Below are positions 54,401 through 61,064 of a stretch of 64,000 nt of DNA, one piece after another. Origin of the DNA: CBDCZI01 sp965224495. Its GTDB lineage: Bacteria > Bacteroidota > Bacteroidia > Cytophagales > JAAEPT01. Both the position numbers and the translations under genes were made by a program. The stretch covers positions 1-64,000 of the forward strand of contig CBDCZI010000014.1 of NCBI GenBank assembly GCA_965224495.1, given 5' to 3'. The notes under the pieces were generated by a model. It was not told the origin of the DNA and made no database searches. It saw nothing but the letters and a program-made list of their open reading frames with translations. Position 1 is the stretch's first letter; the number at the start of each line of letters is the position of its first letter.

Positions 54401-56562
54401 GCCAGTCCTCCTATCTTATTGTCTTTACAAGATTCTAAATTAATCCCGTCGCCATCATTTGCTACAATTGCATTGTTTACGTTTAAGCCTATCGTGTTTT
54501 TTTGAATAACATTTGATGCCGTCGTTGCACTCTTTACATAAATACCATTTGCCACATTACCACTGATATAATTACGTAATATTTTATTGGTATTTGCTCC
54601 TATCATATCAATACCATTCAACCCATTACCCAAATCGACAACTCCAGTTGTATCCAAACCAATATAATTGTCATCAATTGTAACATTTGAAGCATCATTT
54701 GAAATAACAATACCATCTTTCAAATTTCCTGAAATAATATTCCTACCCCCTGATGTACCATTCCCTATTTCTATAAATTTTGCATTATCTACATTTATAC
54801 CATGCCTAAGATTAGGAATAACTGCTGTTCCATTTTTATCTAGACCGATAAGGTTACTTTCTATTTGAATAACATCAGCCACAACATTTGCTGCCGCATC
54901 TCCTAATTGAATACCATCTTGTATATTTCCCGAGATTAAATTACTGTCAATTAATACTTGTTTACACTTCGATAAGAAAATACCACTCAATGTATTTCCG
55001 TTTGCGACAATACCTAACGAGTCAGTCCCTATATAGTTACCTCTAACAATCGACTGTGTCCCTACAGGGATTTCATCTAAATAAATACCGTGGTTTCCAT
55101 TTCCTGAAACAAAATTTCGTCCACCGACCCCAACTTGGTTACCCGATGATTTCAAAATCTTAATTCCGTTTAATATATTCCCTGCAACCGTACCATCTTT
55201 TTTAATCCCTACAAAGTTATCAAATACCTTGTTGTCATTTGACCCTCCTGCTGGAATAGCTACCGTATTCGCATCTCCTCCATCTGCTGCAATTACCCCT
55301 CCCTCTGTTATATTAATACCATTCTCAGCATTGCTATACACTTCGTTATCACTAATCTCTCCTCCAGAAGACGAGTTACCAAAATTAATTCCGTCACCTC
55401 CTTGTAGTGCATCTGTTCCGTTGGTATGGATAGAGTTCCCTTTTACCGTTGTGTTTGTTGAGTTTAAGATATAAATACCGTGCGCCCCATTACTACTTAC
55501 TCTATTGCTATCAATCGTATTATTATCATTAGGGAGACCGTAGTTATCATACAAGTAAATCCCAAAGTTTTGATTTCCCGTACAAGTATTCCCTTTTATA
55601 ATATTATTTTCATTCCCTCCTAAGGAGATGTTAATACCACAAGCCAACGAACCTCCTCCGTTGTTTGAAGACGTACTGTTTTGAATTGTGTTATCAGAAC
55701 TCGCTAATCGTAACCAAATACCGTGTTCTCTATTCGCTAATGTAGAACAGTTATCTATCACGTTGTTTGTACTGTTACCTGCTACAACTATTCCTCCACC
55801 GGCAACTCCTCCTGCTCCGTTATTACTACAAGTATTATTTGTAAGTGAACCATTCGTTACACCTTTAGCACTTGCTAAATTTGTTGATGGTATAGGTGTC
55901 CCTGCTAATTGTGTATTCCCATTCAAAAATATACCGTGTTCATTATTACCTGACGAGGTCGTCCCACTAATAATTAAGTTATCGGTATGAGATAAAATCA
56001 CCCCTGAAGTACCGTTTCCTGAAAAAGAGGAGTTTGTAATAGTCATATTAGTCAACCCGACAGAAGTACCAACACCTGCGACCCAAGTAGAATTGGCTAC
56101 ACCTCCATTTTTACAATCTGTAACCGTTACATTATTCAATGTAATATTTGACAAGCCATCTGCCATTAATATCCCTGTCCCAGACCAAGCATTTGGTCCT
56201 GTTGCTTGTGTTAGTTTTAAATCTCTTATAGTTACATTACTTGCTACAATAGTTAACAAATTATCTAACCAAGCTCTTCCGTGATCATAAGTACCTGTAC
56301 CCTGTATCGTAATGTTAGCATGACCTACAACAGTACAAGCTCTACTTACTTGCAAGTTCTTTACCACAATGTTACCTGTCACTGCTGGAGAGATTGTAAT
56401 GGTTTGCCCTGCTACAATTGCATCAAGTGCAGCAGCTAAAGAACCTGCTCCCGAAGCGTTGTTATTGGTTACAGTAATTTGTCCCAAAGAAAAATAACTA
56501 CTGAGTAGTCCAATAAGTAAAAAAAGTAAACGTTTTTTGATGGCTTGTAACGATATATTCAT
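45409..56562 (-). CDS. Giant T9SS-exported surface protein: beta-helix plus tandem Ig-like repeats and CHU_C-type C-terminus
   Basis: 3,717 residues. Signal peptide at 1-28 (RLLFLLIGLLSSYFSLGQ). Residues of about 80-1,665 form a right-handed parallel beta-helix, seen as dozens of short repeats such as NNIISGN..GI.I and GN.IG.... A Cys-rich linker follows (CSECSC). From about 1,790 on come Ig/PKD-like domains, including four tandem 267-residue repeats at about 2,218-3,286. The end (about 3,628-3,717) is a gliding-motility-associated type B sorting domain: VPSMFTPGNGDGLNDYWIL, FNRWGNVVYKG, NGTDIPAAVYYYVI. It is followed by two PorP/SprF genes. Probable adhesin exported by T9SS; the ligand is unknown. 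The frame is unbroken for 11 kb. Confidence 0.9.
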   Translation of the reverse strand: MNISLQAIKKRLLFLLIGLLSSYFSLGQITVTNNNASGAGSLAAALDAIVAGQTITISPAVTGNIVVKNLQVSRACTVVGHANITIQGTGTYDHGRAWLDNLLTIVASNVTIRDLKLTQATGPNAWSGTGILMADGLSNITLNNVTVTDCKNGGVANSTWVAGVGTSVGLTNMTITNSSFSGNGTSGVILSHTDNLIISGTTSSGNNEHGIFLNGNTQLAGTPIPSTNLASAKGVTNGSLTNNTCSNNGAGGVAGGGIVVAGNSTNNVIDNCSTLANREHGIWLRLASSDNTIQNSTSSNNGGGSLACGINISLGGNENNIIKGNTCTGNQNFGIYLYDNYGLPNDNNTIDSNRVSSNGAHGIYILNSTNTTVKGNSIHTNGTDALQGGDGINFGNSSSGGEISDNEVYSNAENGINITEGGVIAADGGDANTVAIPAGGSNDNKVFDNFVGIKKDGTVAGNILNGIKILKSSGNQVGVGGRNFVSGNGNHGIYLDEIPVGTQSIVRGNYIGTDSLGIVANGNTLSGIFLSKCKQVLIDSNLISGNIQDGIQLGDAAANVVADVIQIESNLIGLDKNGTAVIPNLRHGINVDNAKFIEIGNGTSGGRNIISGNLKDGIVISNDASNVTIDDNYIGLDTTGVVDLGNGLNGIDMIGANTNKILRNYISGNVANGIYVKSATTASNVIQKNTIGLNVNNAIVANDGDGINLESCKDNKIGGLATEGNVIAGNKGNGISLNGANTDDNIIGGNYIGVDTSSNVKANTLSGIYIASTATSNEIGTKADGSSVGNIISGNQNHGIYIDGSENNKIDGNIIGLNKTRTTAIPNKSLATPNTSIGIYITGVGATGNEIGHVAKNYIAGKHAYQLLIENGANNNSVRNTEFGSIIADGESLNSAIRIEGATTTLNIIGNKHTDKNTIIHSTNSSVLLSGGANVNTIQANLFEGSNGLSPVSAIEVNGSGSNFIGGDSLSKGNIIAKTSNNAIFVHGNSDGNQVRHNYIGVDESSLSQGPIKGHGILLIGAGVQNTTINHNTIGNLDNATKSGIYIDSVSAISQLYGNFIGITTNDLAVANAGNGVTIANSSDKVSIGQAGKDPNIISNNVGHGIEVSNATTTKIVNNYIGTDKAGNVAQGNTKNGIHISTSNNSVDIDSNVVAGNGLDGILVDAAVAGTNIIQKNKIGLGKNGTANLPNGTVGTVGSQNGIKLLNSDTKFTVTANEITGHVGNQIILDGSDNHVITNNFLGTNIALAGSLGGTGDAVLLTNGSSTVGITGNTITGASNGHGIHLDNTATNTNVSIDENVIGISAINKNSKDGIYAEGASTLVIGTAGKGNTIAFNGANGVNAKDVTTLTISANTINQNTVDGINFDSGNTNVNVNLANVIYGNQNGIDITANLGGTSVIDGNTIGNATTENSLNGILVKDQTSALTISANTIAGNTQDGLKFITGVTGTMTVNSANIIHNNANGINIVNGIGASSVINGNTIGHATTKNATNGILVSNQANTLTISANTIAGNTGDGVNFGASVTGVMTVNSANIIHNNTNGIHITAGVGTNSIINGNTIGNATTKNTANGILVTGHTSLLTISGNTIESNTTNGVNLMSCTDVLVTANEINLNTGQGINVETSANNNFLNNNFSCNADGIVLANSGNNSFLNTLIPSYKPNMVLEDVTTNGGNTTLEIYTEASLSLTGSGFIVQVYKKNTAPNLCVNCGSGQNQGQYVGNATAVTIAGEVVYQYKFASKFADTECQEYLVVITDPTDGSSHFSDCSECSCVLPKNEFVANTPIYTKEAGTHTALQKASFCEGGDHTFVPSQTGKPLTDFWNYTWYQVNATDTTALKASWQPSTFASVATTKYTEVQVTTAYALAPPVAQGTGEYKASNTGYYFFKVQADGGCSVVSELVKVQEHLNPLPLIVGEDKVCENTAGETYTADAQTAFETFATAMNLTTNTSWSATNATASGGPTGTNAYATPTYDTQDFDFVATDAVITLNENYGIKSSSLIAATDLTCSATAVTHNVAIQKFPILTALTDESICDGSASTAVTLTSDVIGATYVWSATATGVTGHTVSGTTGTIGSETLALATATTQGTVDYSAYGQIEITLNDGTTKRTCEDPTLTKAYTVTVEPLPSTPNGVAVEVCAGLNTTLVAYDPANPATVTPNTYAWTGPLSYTGTGATPAITAATAIMTGSYAVEVTKNYATITGGCKANGTVDLTVNANPVPVISGEGAPCTGATEVYSLTAGSTPSGVSTYVWSNTITGETENNGTTNTTYDLTMPVTGSGDVAVTVTDDNTCVGSAIFAVSVDPPTVTVAQPDRVCDDETLTFTATPLPAGSYDYVWYTGAVGSGTVIAGATNATYDVAGSTVQADGTNVYVEVRKQGCSGGFVSAPTAREVRFLAYPTVADGTAEECEGTNVSMVSNASDIVGVTYAWSAPAGVTLAGTTTLANYTLTAPVTAGSYSVVVTNKEGTTTSCPKTKNVVVTVNANPVPVIDGEGVPCTGATEVYSLTAGSTPSGVSTYVWSNTITGETENNGTTNTTYDLTMPVTGSGDVAVTVTDDNTCVGSAIFAVSVDPPTVTVAQPDRVCDDETLTFTATPLPAGSYDYVWYTGAVGSGTVIAGATNATYDVAGSTVQADGTNVYVEVRKQGCSGGFVSAPTAREVRFLAYPTVADGTAEECEGTNVSMVSNASDIVGVTYAWSAPAGVTLAGTTTLANYTLTAPVTAGSYSVVVTNKEGTTTSCPKTKNVVVTVNANPVPVIDGEGVPCTGATEVYSLTAGSTPSGVSTYVWSNTITGETENNGTTNTTYDLTMPVTGSGDVAVTVTDDNTCVGSAIFAVSVDPPTVTVAQPDRVCDDETLTFTATPLPAGSYDYVWYTGAVGSGTVIAGATNATYDVAGSTVQADGTNVYVEVRKQGCSGGFVSVPTAREVRFLAYPTVADGTAEECEGTNVSMVSNASDIVGVTYAWSAPAGVTLAGTTTLANYTLTAPVTAGTYSVVVTNKEGTTTSCPKTKNVVVTVNANPVPVIDGEGVPCTGATEVYSLTAGSTPSGVSTYVWSNTITGETENNGTTNTTYDLTMPVTGSGDVAVTVTDDNTCVGSATFAVSVDPPTVTVAQPDRVCDDATLTFTATPLPAGSYDYVWYTGAVGSGTVIAGATNATYDVAGSTVQADGTNVYVEVRKQGCSGGFVSAPTAREVRFLAYPTVADGTAEECEGTNVSMVSNASDIVGVTYAWSAPAGVTLAGTTTLANYSLTAPVTAGTYTVEVKNKQDEATCPKTKEVVVTVNANPTPTISGMAQPCENTTQTYTADQAYPTIAWSTAGGTISGVATNQNVDIAFVGTGGDITLNVEDAKGCKGDTIKTVTVITTVIPTVAIDPPAGACEGVSQELKATPADNTVYTYTWYKGTKGDGTAPDVVLGTGATYSYVPTKGDQIYAKIEVTVTACPVTSGFSTLSTPIVFAKPVISTPQQNLTLCENEDGVLAVNVSNLSDLLGATYSWNGPVGNLASTGFQQTLLATATEGAYQVTVENGNTGCTATQNYNVDVVFVNVAIAASEDDIDFGQSVSLTATHNGTPTTYDDYTWSSEGSSLGGGQSIALTPPKTTTYTVTATEQGCSVSATKEIRVRDLVKVPSMFTPGNGDGLNDYWILTNIEDYPEAKIRVFNRWGNVVYKGVGGPEYLGNPWDGTKNGTDIPAAVYYYVIELNYKDITMNGAVTIMR
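46703..49907 (-). repeat. Four 801-bp tandem repeats in the giant surface protein gene
   Basis: The motif GGGTTCGCATTTACTGTTAC and its variants recur at 46703, 47504, 48305, 49106 and 49907, exactly 801 bases apart. Each unit encodes 267 residues covering three Ig-like modules (SGEGAPCTGATEVYSLTAG; DPPTVTVAQPDRVCDDETL; YPTVADGTAEECEGTNVSM). The two N-terminal full units are almost base-identical. The most C-terminal unit (46703-47504) is the most diverged at its end. Confidence 0.95.
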
Positions 56563-56712
56563 AGTTCCTTAAATTAGGTATGTAGCATGCTTTTTGCGAA
56601 AAACTGATTTTTCACAGTATCAATATATACATAATGTTTTAAAAAAGTAACTACCCTACAACATATTTTATACACAACCGTATGGTCATCAATAAATTCC
56701 ATTAAAAAACAC

Positions 56713-57198
56713 CTACGCTATCTCACCCCTAATAGTTTTCAACAAATACTCACTTGTTCTTAGCTGTATCTCAAAAACCTCTTCAAAACCTGATAAACCT
56801 CCATAATAAGGGTCAGGCACATTTTTATCACTCCCCAACAAGTCAAAGTCTCGCATCAAATAAAGGTTGGTCAACTTAATTTTCCACATATTCTGAATAT
56901 CTTGAAAATTAGTTTCATCCATCGCTAAAATGTAATCGTAGTAAGTCAAATCACCTACCTGTATCTGCCTAGCTTTTGATAACAATTTGATACCGTGAGA
57001 CAACGCTGTTTTTCGCATACGTTCGTCAGCCAAGTTACCAATATGATAACCTGCCGTTCCTGCCGAATCCACCTCAAATTGGTCTTGCAAACCTGCTTTT
57101 TCTACCAAATGATTAAATGCTCCTTCTGCCATAGGCGAACGACAGATATTTCCCAAACACACAAACAATACTTTTATTTTCTTTTTCCCTTTCATCAT
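56713..57198 (-). CDS. Low-molecular-weight protein-tyrosine phosphatase
   Basis: 161 residues. The catalytic P-loop is VCLGNICRSP with nucleophile Cys14 and Arg20 (C-X5-R-S), and the general acid is in NVPDPYYGG. Acts on phosphotyrosine proteins or small phosphorylated substrates, often linked to polysaccharide export in bacteria, although no tyrosine kinase gene is nearby. ATG 57198 gives a short MMKGKKK lead; the second Met is equally possible. Confidence 0.92.
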   Translation of the reverse strand: MMKGKKKIKVLFVCLGNICRSPMAEGAFNHLVEKAGLQDQFEVDSAGTAGYHIGNLADERMRKTALSHGIKLLSKARQIQVGDLTYYDYILAMDETNFQDIQNMWKIKLTNLYLMRDFDLLGSDKNVPDPYYGGLSGFEEVFEIQLRTSEYLLKTIRGEIA

Positions 57199-57330
57199 AC
57201 ACTATTTACATCTTCACACACTCTTACCCTAACTAAACGAAAAAAAACACACATTCACCGAAGACACAACACTTTAAGTAGAGCTATCTCGTATTTTTAA
57301 TTACTTTTGAACCACTGCTTAACAAAACAA

Positions 57331-57495
57331 ATGAGTTTAAAAACACCGCCATCTAACCCGAACATCAGTTTTACTGTAAAGATACTTACCTTGGTTTCTC
57401 TTTTGGTACTGACTTTTTACGTGCGTAAACTCATCAAAACAAACAACGATACAAAAAATACTGAGATTCAAAAAGCAGTAATCACTATCGAATAA
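57331..57495 (+). CDS. Small single-span membrane protein, hypothetical
   Basis: 54 residues from ATG 57331 (MSLKTPPSNPNISFTV) with one hydrophobic segment (ILTLVSLLVLTFYV) flanked by basic residues. A strong terminator 17 bases after its stop supports it as a real transcription unit. No family recognised. Confidence 0.4.
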   Translation: MSLKTPPSNPNISFTVKILTLVSLLVLTFYVRKLIKTNNDTKNTEIQKAVITIE

Positions 57496-57511
57496 TACAA
57501 AACAATACTTC

Positions 57512-57553
57512 AAAAAAAATCCCTTAGTAGCCTAGCTATTAAGGGATTTTTTT
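57512..57553 (+). terminator. Intrinsic terminator
   Basis: AAAAAATCCCTTA pairs with TAAGGGATTTTTT and is followed by T residues. It sits directly after the small hypothetical gene. Confidence 0.85.
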
Positions 57554-57587
57554 ATGTACTTTTCCCATTAACCGTGGGTGTGTTTAT

Positions 57588-57652
57588 CAGATTCCGAAAC
57601 AAGTTCGGAATGACATGTTAGTTAGGGTCATGCTGAACTTGTTTCAGCATCT
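57588..57652. repeat. Inverted pair of an intergenic repeat unit
   Basis: AGATTCCGAAACAAGTTCGG followed by AATGAC (57589-57614), and an inverted relative GTCATGCTGAACTTGTTTCA followed by GCATCT (57627-57651). Each unit is itself a near-palindrome (CGAAACAAGTTCG). Similar sequences are common between genes in Bacteroidetes as I recall. It lies in the gap between the small gene and proS. Confidence 0.6.
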
Positions 57653-57720
57653 GAGTTTGTTCAATTGCTCTAACCACTCTTTAGGGGAAAAGAACGTATT
57701 TTTATTTAAGTCACGTATTT

Positions 57721-59196
57721 TTAGTAAGCTTTCGCAAACAACACACGTTTTGTAGAAGGTTTGCCAGAAAATACACAAGTCCCTACCTCTTCTTTAGCGT
57801 CTAAAGGAATACAACGAATAGTTGCTTTTGTTTCCTCCGAAATTTTATCTTCTGTTTCAGTTGTACCATCCCAGTGCGCACTGATAAAACCTGTTTTATT
57901 TTCCAATACATCTTTAAACTCTTCATAAGAATTTACCTCCGTAATATGAGCATCACGGTAATCCAACGCTTTTTTGTAAATATTAGCTTGAATTTCTTCC
58001 AACAATTTTTCTATCACCTCTTCTACACCATCAAGAGCAACCACTTGTTTTTCTTTGGTATCACGACGAGCCAACTCTACCGTACCGTTTTCCAAATCAC
58101 GTGCTCCCATCGCCATACGTACAGGTACACCTTTTAATTCGTATTCAGCAAATTTCCAACCTGGCTTAAAAGTATCTCTATCATCAAATTTCACAGAAAT
58201 CCCTCTCTTCAATAAAGTCTTACGGATTATTTGTGCTTTCTCCGAAATTTGTTCCAATTGCTCCTCATTTCTAAAAATAGGAATAATAACCACTTGTATC
58301 GGTGCTAATTTTGGAGGCAAAACCAATCCTTCATCATCTGAATGAGCCATAATCAAACCACCCATCAAACGGGTACTCACACCCCAAGAAGTTCCCCAAA
58401 CATAATCTAATTTATTATCTTTTCCTGCAAACTTCACATCAAATGCTTTAGCAAAGTTTTGACCTAAAAAGTGTGAAGTACCTGCTTGCAAAGCCTTACC
58501 ATCTTGCATCAACGCCTCAATACAATACGTATCTACTGCTCCTGCAAATCGTTCAGACTCTGTTTTCACTCCTTGAATAACAGGCATTGCCATATAATCT
58601 TGTGCAAAATCAGCGTAGATTTCTAACATCGTTTTTGTTTCTTCTACCGCTTCTTTCTCCGTTGTATGTGCGGTATGTCCTTCTTGCCACAAAAACTCAG
58701 CAGTTCGCAAAAACAAACGGGTACGCATTTCCCAACGCACCACATTCGCCCATTGGTTAATTTTCAAAGGCAAATCTCTGTGCGACTGTATCCATTTCTT
58801 ATACGTGTTCCAGATAATCGTTTCTGAAGTCGGACGGATAATCAATTCCTCTTCCAATTTGGCATTCGGGTCAACCACTACCCCACTCCCTTCTTCATTT
58901 GTTTTCAAACGGTAATGTGTCACAACAGCACATTCTTTAGCAAAACCTTCAACGTGACTCGCTTCTTTACTCAAGTAAGATTTTGGTATCAACAAAGGAA
59001 AATAAGCATTTTCGTGCCCTGTTTCTTTGAATTTATCATCCAACACACGCTGCATTTTTTCCCAGATTGAAAAACCATAAGGTTTAATCACCATACAACC
59101 ACGCACATCGCTATTTTCAGCCAAATCTGCTTTTTTAACCAATTCGTTGTACCACGCTGAGTAATCCTCACTTCTTGAAGGTAATCCTTTTGCCAT
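57721..59196 (-). CDS. proS: Prolyl-tRNA synthetase (eukaryote/archaeon-like type)
   Basis: 491-residue class II synthetase that charges tRNA-Pro. Visible motifs are DVRGCMVIKPYGFSIWEKMQ near 30, RPTSETIIW near 116, the motif 2 loop RTAEFLWQEGHTAHTT near 162, and motif 3 SWGVSTRLMGGLIMAHSDD near 270. The C-terminus ends ...RVLFAKAY with a Tyr, as in the ProS3 group lacking the editing insertion. It stands alone. Confidence 0.95.
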   Translation of the reverse strand: MAKGLPSRSEDYSAWYNELVKKADLAENSDVRGCMVIKPYGFSIWEKMQRVLDDKFKETGHENAYFPLLIPKSYLSKEASHVEGFAKECAVVTHYRLKTNEEGSGVVVDPNAKLEEELIIRPTSETIIWNTYKKWIQSHRDLPLKINQWANVVRWEMRTRLFLRTAEFLWQEGHTAHTTEKEAVEETKTMLEIYADFAQDYMAMPVIQGVKTESERFAGAVDTYCIEALMQDGKALQAGTSHFLGQNFAKAFDVKFAGKDNKLDYVWGTSWGVSTRLMGGLIMAHSDDEGLVLPPKLAPIQVVIIPIFRNEEQLEQISEKAQIIRKTLLKRGISVKFDDRDTFKPGWKFAEYELKGVPVRMAMGARDLENGTVELARRDTKEKQVVALDGVEEVIEKLLEEIQANIYKKALDYRDAHITEVNSYEEFKDVLENKTGFISAHWDGTTETEDKISEETKATIRCIPLDAKEEVGTCVFSGKPSTKRVLFAKAY

Positions 59197-59417
59197 TGCT
59201 CTACTATTTAAGCTACAAAGATAGCTTTTTAAAACTATTAGCCTTCAAAATCCCTTAATTTTACACGACCTGTAAACTAAAAAACAATTTAGTATCGTAT
59301 GGCTACGCTAAAACTATCTCAACAAAACATAGTAAAAAGCAACCTCTATGAATAAAGTACTACCTCGTCAAAAAAATATTATTACTTCTTGCAACCGTGT
59401 TTTACGAAGTTACACGT

Positions 59418-59906
59418 CTAAAAACCGATAACAGAAAAAATATTAGACCAATTGATAGTCAACCCTGCCAAAACGAGTAATGAAGACAAAAACAACCCTA
59501 AATAACCTGCAAAATAAGCTGGTTTTTTGTGTACACCAACCAACCATGCAGCAATCAATCCCGTATACGAACCTGTCATAGGAAGAGGTATCATAATAAA
59601 CACCATAATCCCCCAAAAACCGTATCTATCAACACTATCTCCTAATTTTTTCTTAGAATAACGTGCTAAATCAAAAGCGTGTTTACGGTAAAAATCAAAC
59701 TTAATTAACTTGTGATTAACATTAATCAAAAACCACCAGATAAGTGGAGGCGTAACCAAATTAGCAGTTGTAAAAATAGCCCAAGCCATAACAGGATCCA
59801 TTCCATAGGTCAAAACACCCAATGGAATAGCTACTTTATGCTCCCCCAAAGGAGACATACTAAGTAAAATCAGCCCTATTAATTGTACAATGGTTATTGA
59901 ACCCAT
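59418..59906 (-). CDS. Small multi-drug export family membrane protein
   Basis: 162 residues with four hydrophobic segments. The opening LIGLILLSMSPLGEHKVAIPLGV and the segment YGFWGIMVFIMIPLPMTGSYTG match the putative small multi-drug export protein family (Sm_multidrug_ex). The function in flavobacteria is not established. It is followed on the minus strand by an intergenic gap of about 220 bases before proS in which I see nothing further. Confidence 0.75.
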   Translation of the reverse strand: MGSITIVQLIGLILLSMSPLGEHKVAIPLGVLTYGMDPVMAWAIFTTANLVTPPLIWWFLINVNHKLIKFDFYRKHAFDLARYSKKKLGDSVDRYGFWGIMVFIMIPLPMTGSYTGLIAAWLVGVHKKPAYFAGYLGLFLSSLLVLAGLTINWSNIFSVIGF

Positions 59907-59930
59907 ATTACTGTTACGTGTCTTTTAATA

Positions 59931-59960
59931 AAAAAAGGTGTCCCTAAAAAGAAACACCTT
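59931..59960 (-). terminator. Terminator downstream of tRNA-Met
   Basis: On the minus strand AAGGTGTTTC ... GACACCTT folds into a hairpin followed by a T7 run, 10 bases beyond the tRNA 3' end. Confidence 0.8.
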
Positions 59961-59969
59961 CGTTTGTTG

Positions 59970-60043
59970 TGGCGAGAGGGAGGCTTGAACTCCCGACCTC
60001 AGGGTTATGAATCCTACGCTCTAGCCAACTGAGCTACCTCGCC
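59970..60043 (-). tRNA. tRNA with anticodon CAT (tRNA-Met)
   Basis: On the minus strand the acceptor is GGCGAGG/TCTCGCC, the D-arm GCTC-AGTTGGCTA-GAGC, the anticodon loop TTCATAA and the T-arm GGGAG-TTCAAGC-CTCCC, with discriminator A and no encoded CCA. The anticodon stem has a T-G pair at 27-43 and an A-C mismatch at 31-39. CAT could also be the lysidine-modified isoleucine tRNA, which sequence alone does not exclude. Confidence 0.9.
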
Positions 60044-60169
60044 ATTGGGACTGCAAAGATAGAAAAACTATTTTGTTTTATTATTACTTAAAAAGAAGTT
60101 TTTTAGAATAATAACACACCCTTTTCGTAAGTGTTTATTTTATAGGTAATTGTTACCTAACTATAGTTT

Positions 60170-61063
60170 CTAATTTTGTGACTTTGAGCCAAATTTTATG
60201 TTCATCATCAAAATAGCAAGTAAAATAATGGCGATACCCAACCACCGAATAGCATCAACATTTTCATGTAATAAAAAACTAGCAAACAAAACTGAAATCG
60301 GTAATTCTATCGCTCCCAAAATCGTACCCAAACCAATCCCCGTGTAAGGCATTCCGTAGGCAAACAGCAACGGTGGCAAAATAGTACCAAAAACAGCCAA
60401 CAAAAGCCCCCACTTATAAAATACTTCATAATTATAAGGTGTTTCCCACTGTATAAACGTAACCAACAAAACAAGCAACGTTCCTCCTGTTGACAACCAA
60501 AAACTACGGTATAAATTATTCATATTCAACCCTATATTCGCCGACGAAATAATAGTTACCGTATAAGATACCGCTGCTAAAAAACCGAATAAAAACCCTG
60601 TAAAATTAAACTCAACTTCTTTATCAAATAACCCTGCGGCTAAAAACGTAGCACTACAAATCACTAAACTAACGAGTATCTTTTTTAGTGAAGGTACTTT
60701 TCTCTTTAAAACAGCCTCCGCTAACACACCTAACCACGTGCTCTGCATCAACAAAACGATAGCTATAGAGACAGGTATATACTTGACTGACAAGTAATAA
60801 AACAACCCTGTCAATCCTAACGAAGTACCTGCTATAACTAACTGTAAAATAGTTATTTTCACGTTTCCTTCCGTCTGTTTTTTTGGTTTGATAAACAACA
60901 GCAAGATACCTAAAAATACCCAACCAATAAAGTATTGAGAAGAAGTGATTTCATTGGTCGTAAATCCTTCTTGATAGGCTAACTTGACAAATGCTGCCAA
61001 CACCCCGTAACTGCACGCGCCTAGCGTTACAAGAACAATCCCTAAAAAGAGCTTTTTATTCAT
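60170..61063 (-). CDS. EamA-family (drug/metabolite transporter) permease
   Basis: About 297 residues with ten hydrophobic segments in two homologous halves (KLFLGIVLVTLGACSYGVLA ... and the C-terminal half with GTILPPLLFAYGMPYTGIGL and GTILGAIELPISVLFASFLL), typical of EamA/RhaT transporters. The start is placed at ATG 61063, one base after the POT stop (TAAGATG); a start at 61078 would overlap it. The substrate is unknown. Confidence 0.82.
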   Translation of the reverse strand: MNKKLFLGIVLVTLGACSYGVLAAFVKLAYQEGFTTNEITSSQYFIGWVFLGILLLFIKPKKQTEGNVKITILQLVIAGTSLGLTGLFYYLSVKYIPVSIAIVLLMQSTWLGVLAEAVLKRKVPSLKKILVSLVICSATFLAAGLFDKEVEFNFTGFLFGFLAAVSYTVTIISSANIGLNMNNLYRSFWLSTGGTLLVLLVTFIQWETPYNYEVFYKWGLLLAVFGTILPPLLFAYGMPYTGIGLGTILGAIELPISVLFASFLLHENVDAIRWLGIAIILLAILMMNIKFGSKSQN

Positions 61064-61064
61064 C

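Noticed and set aside
59970..60043. A-C mismatch in the anticodon stem as a sign of a tRNA pseudogene
   Set aside because: All other stems are perfect, a terminator follows, and similar anticodon stems are, as I recall, common in flavobacterial tRNA-Met.
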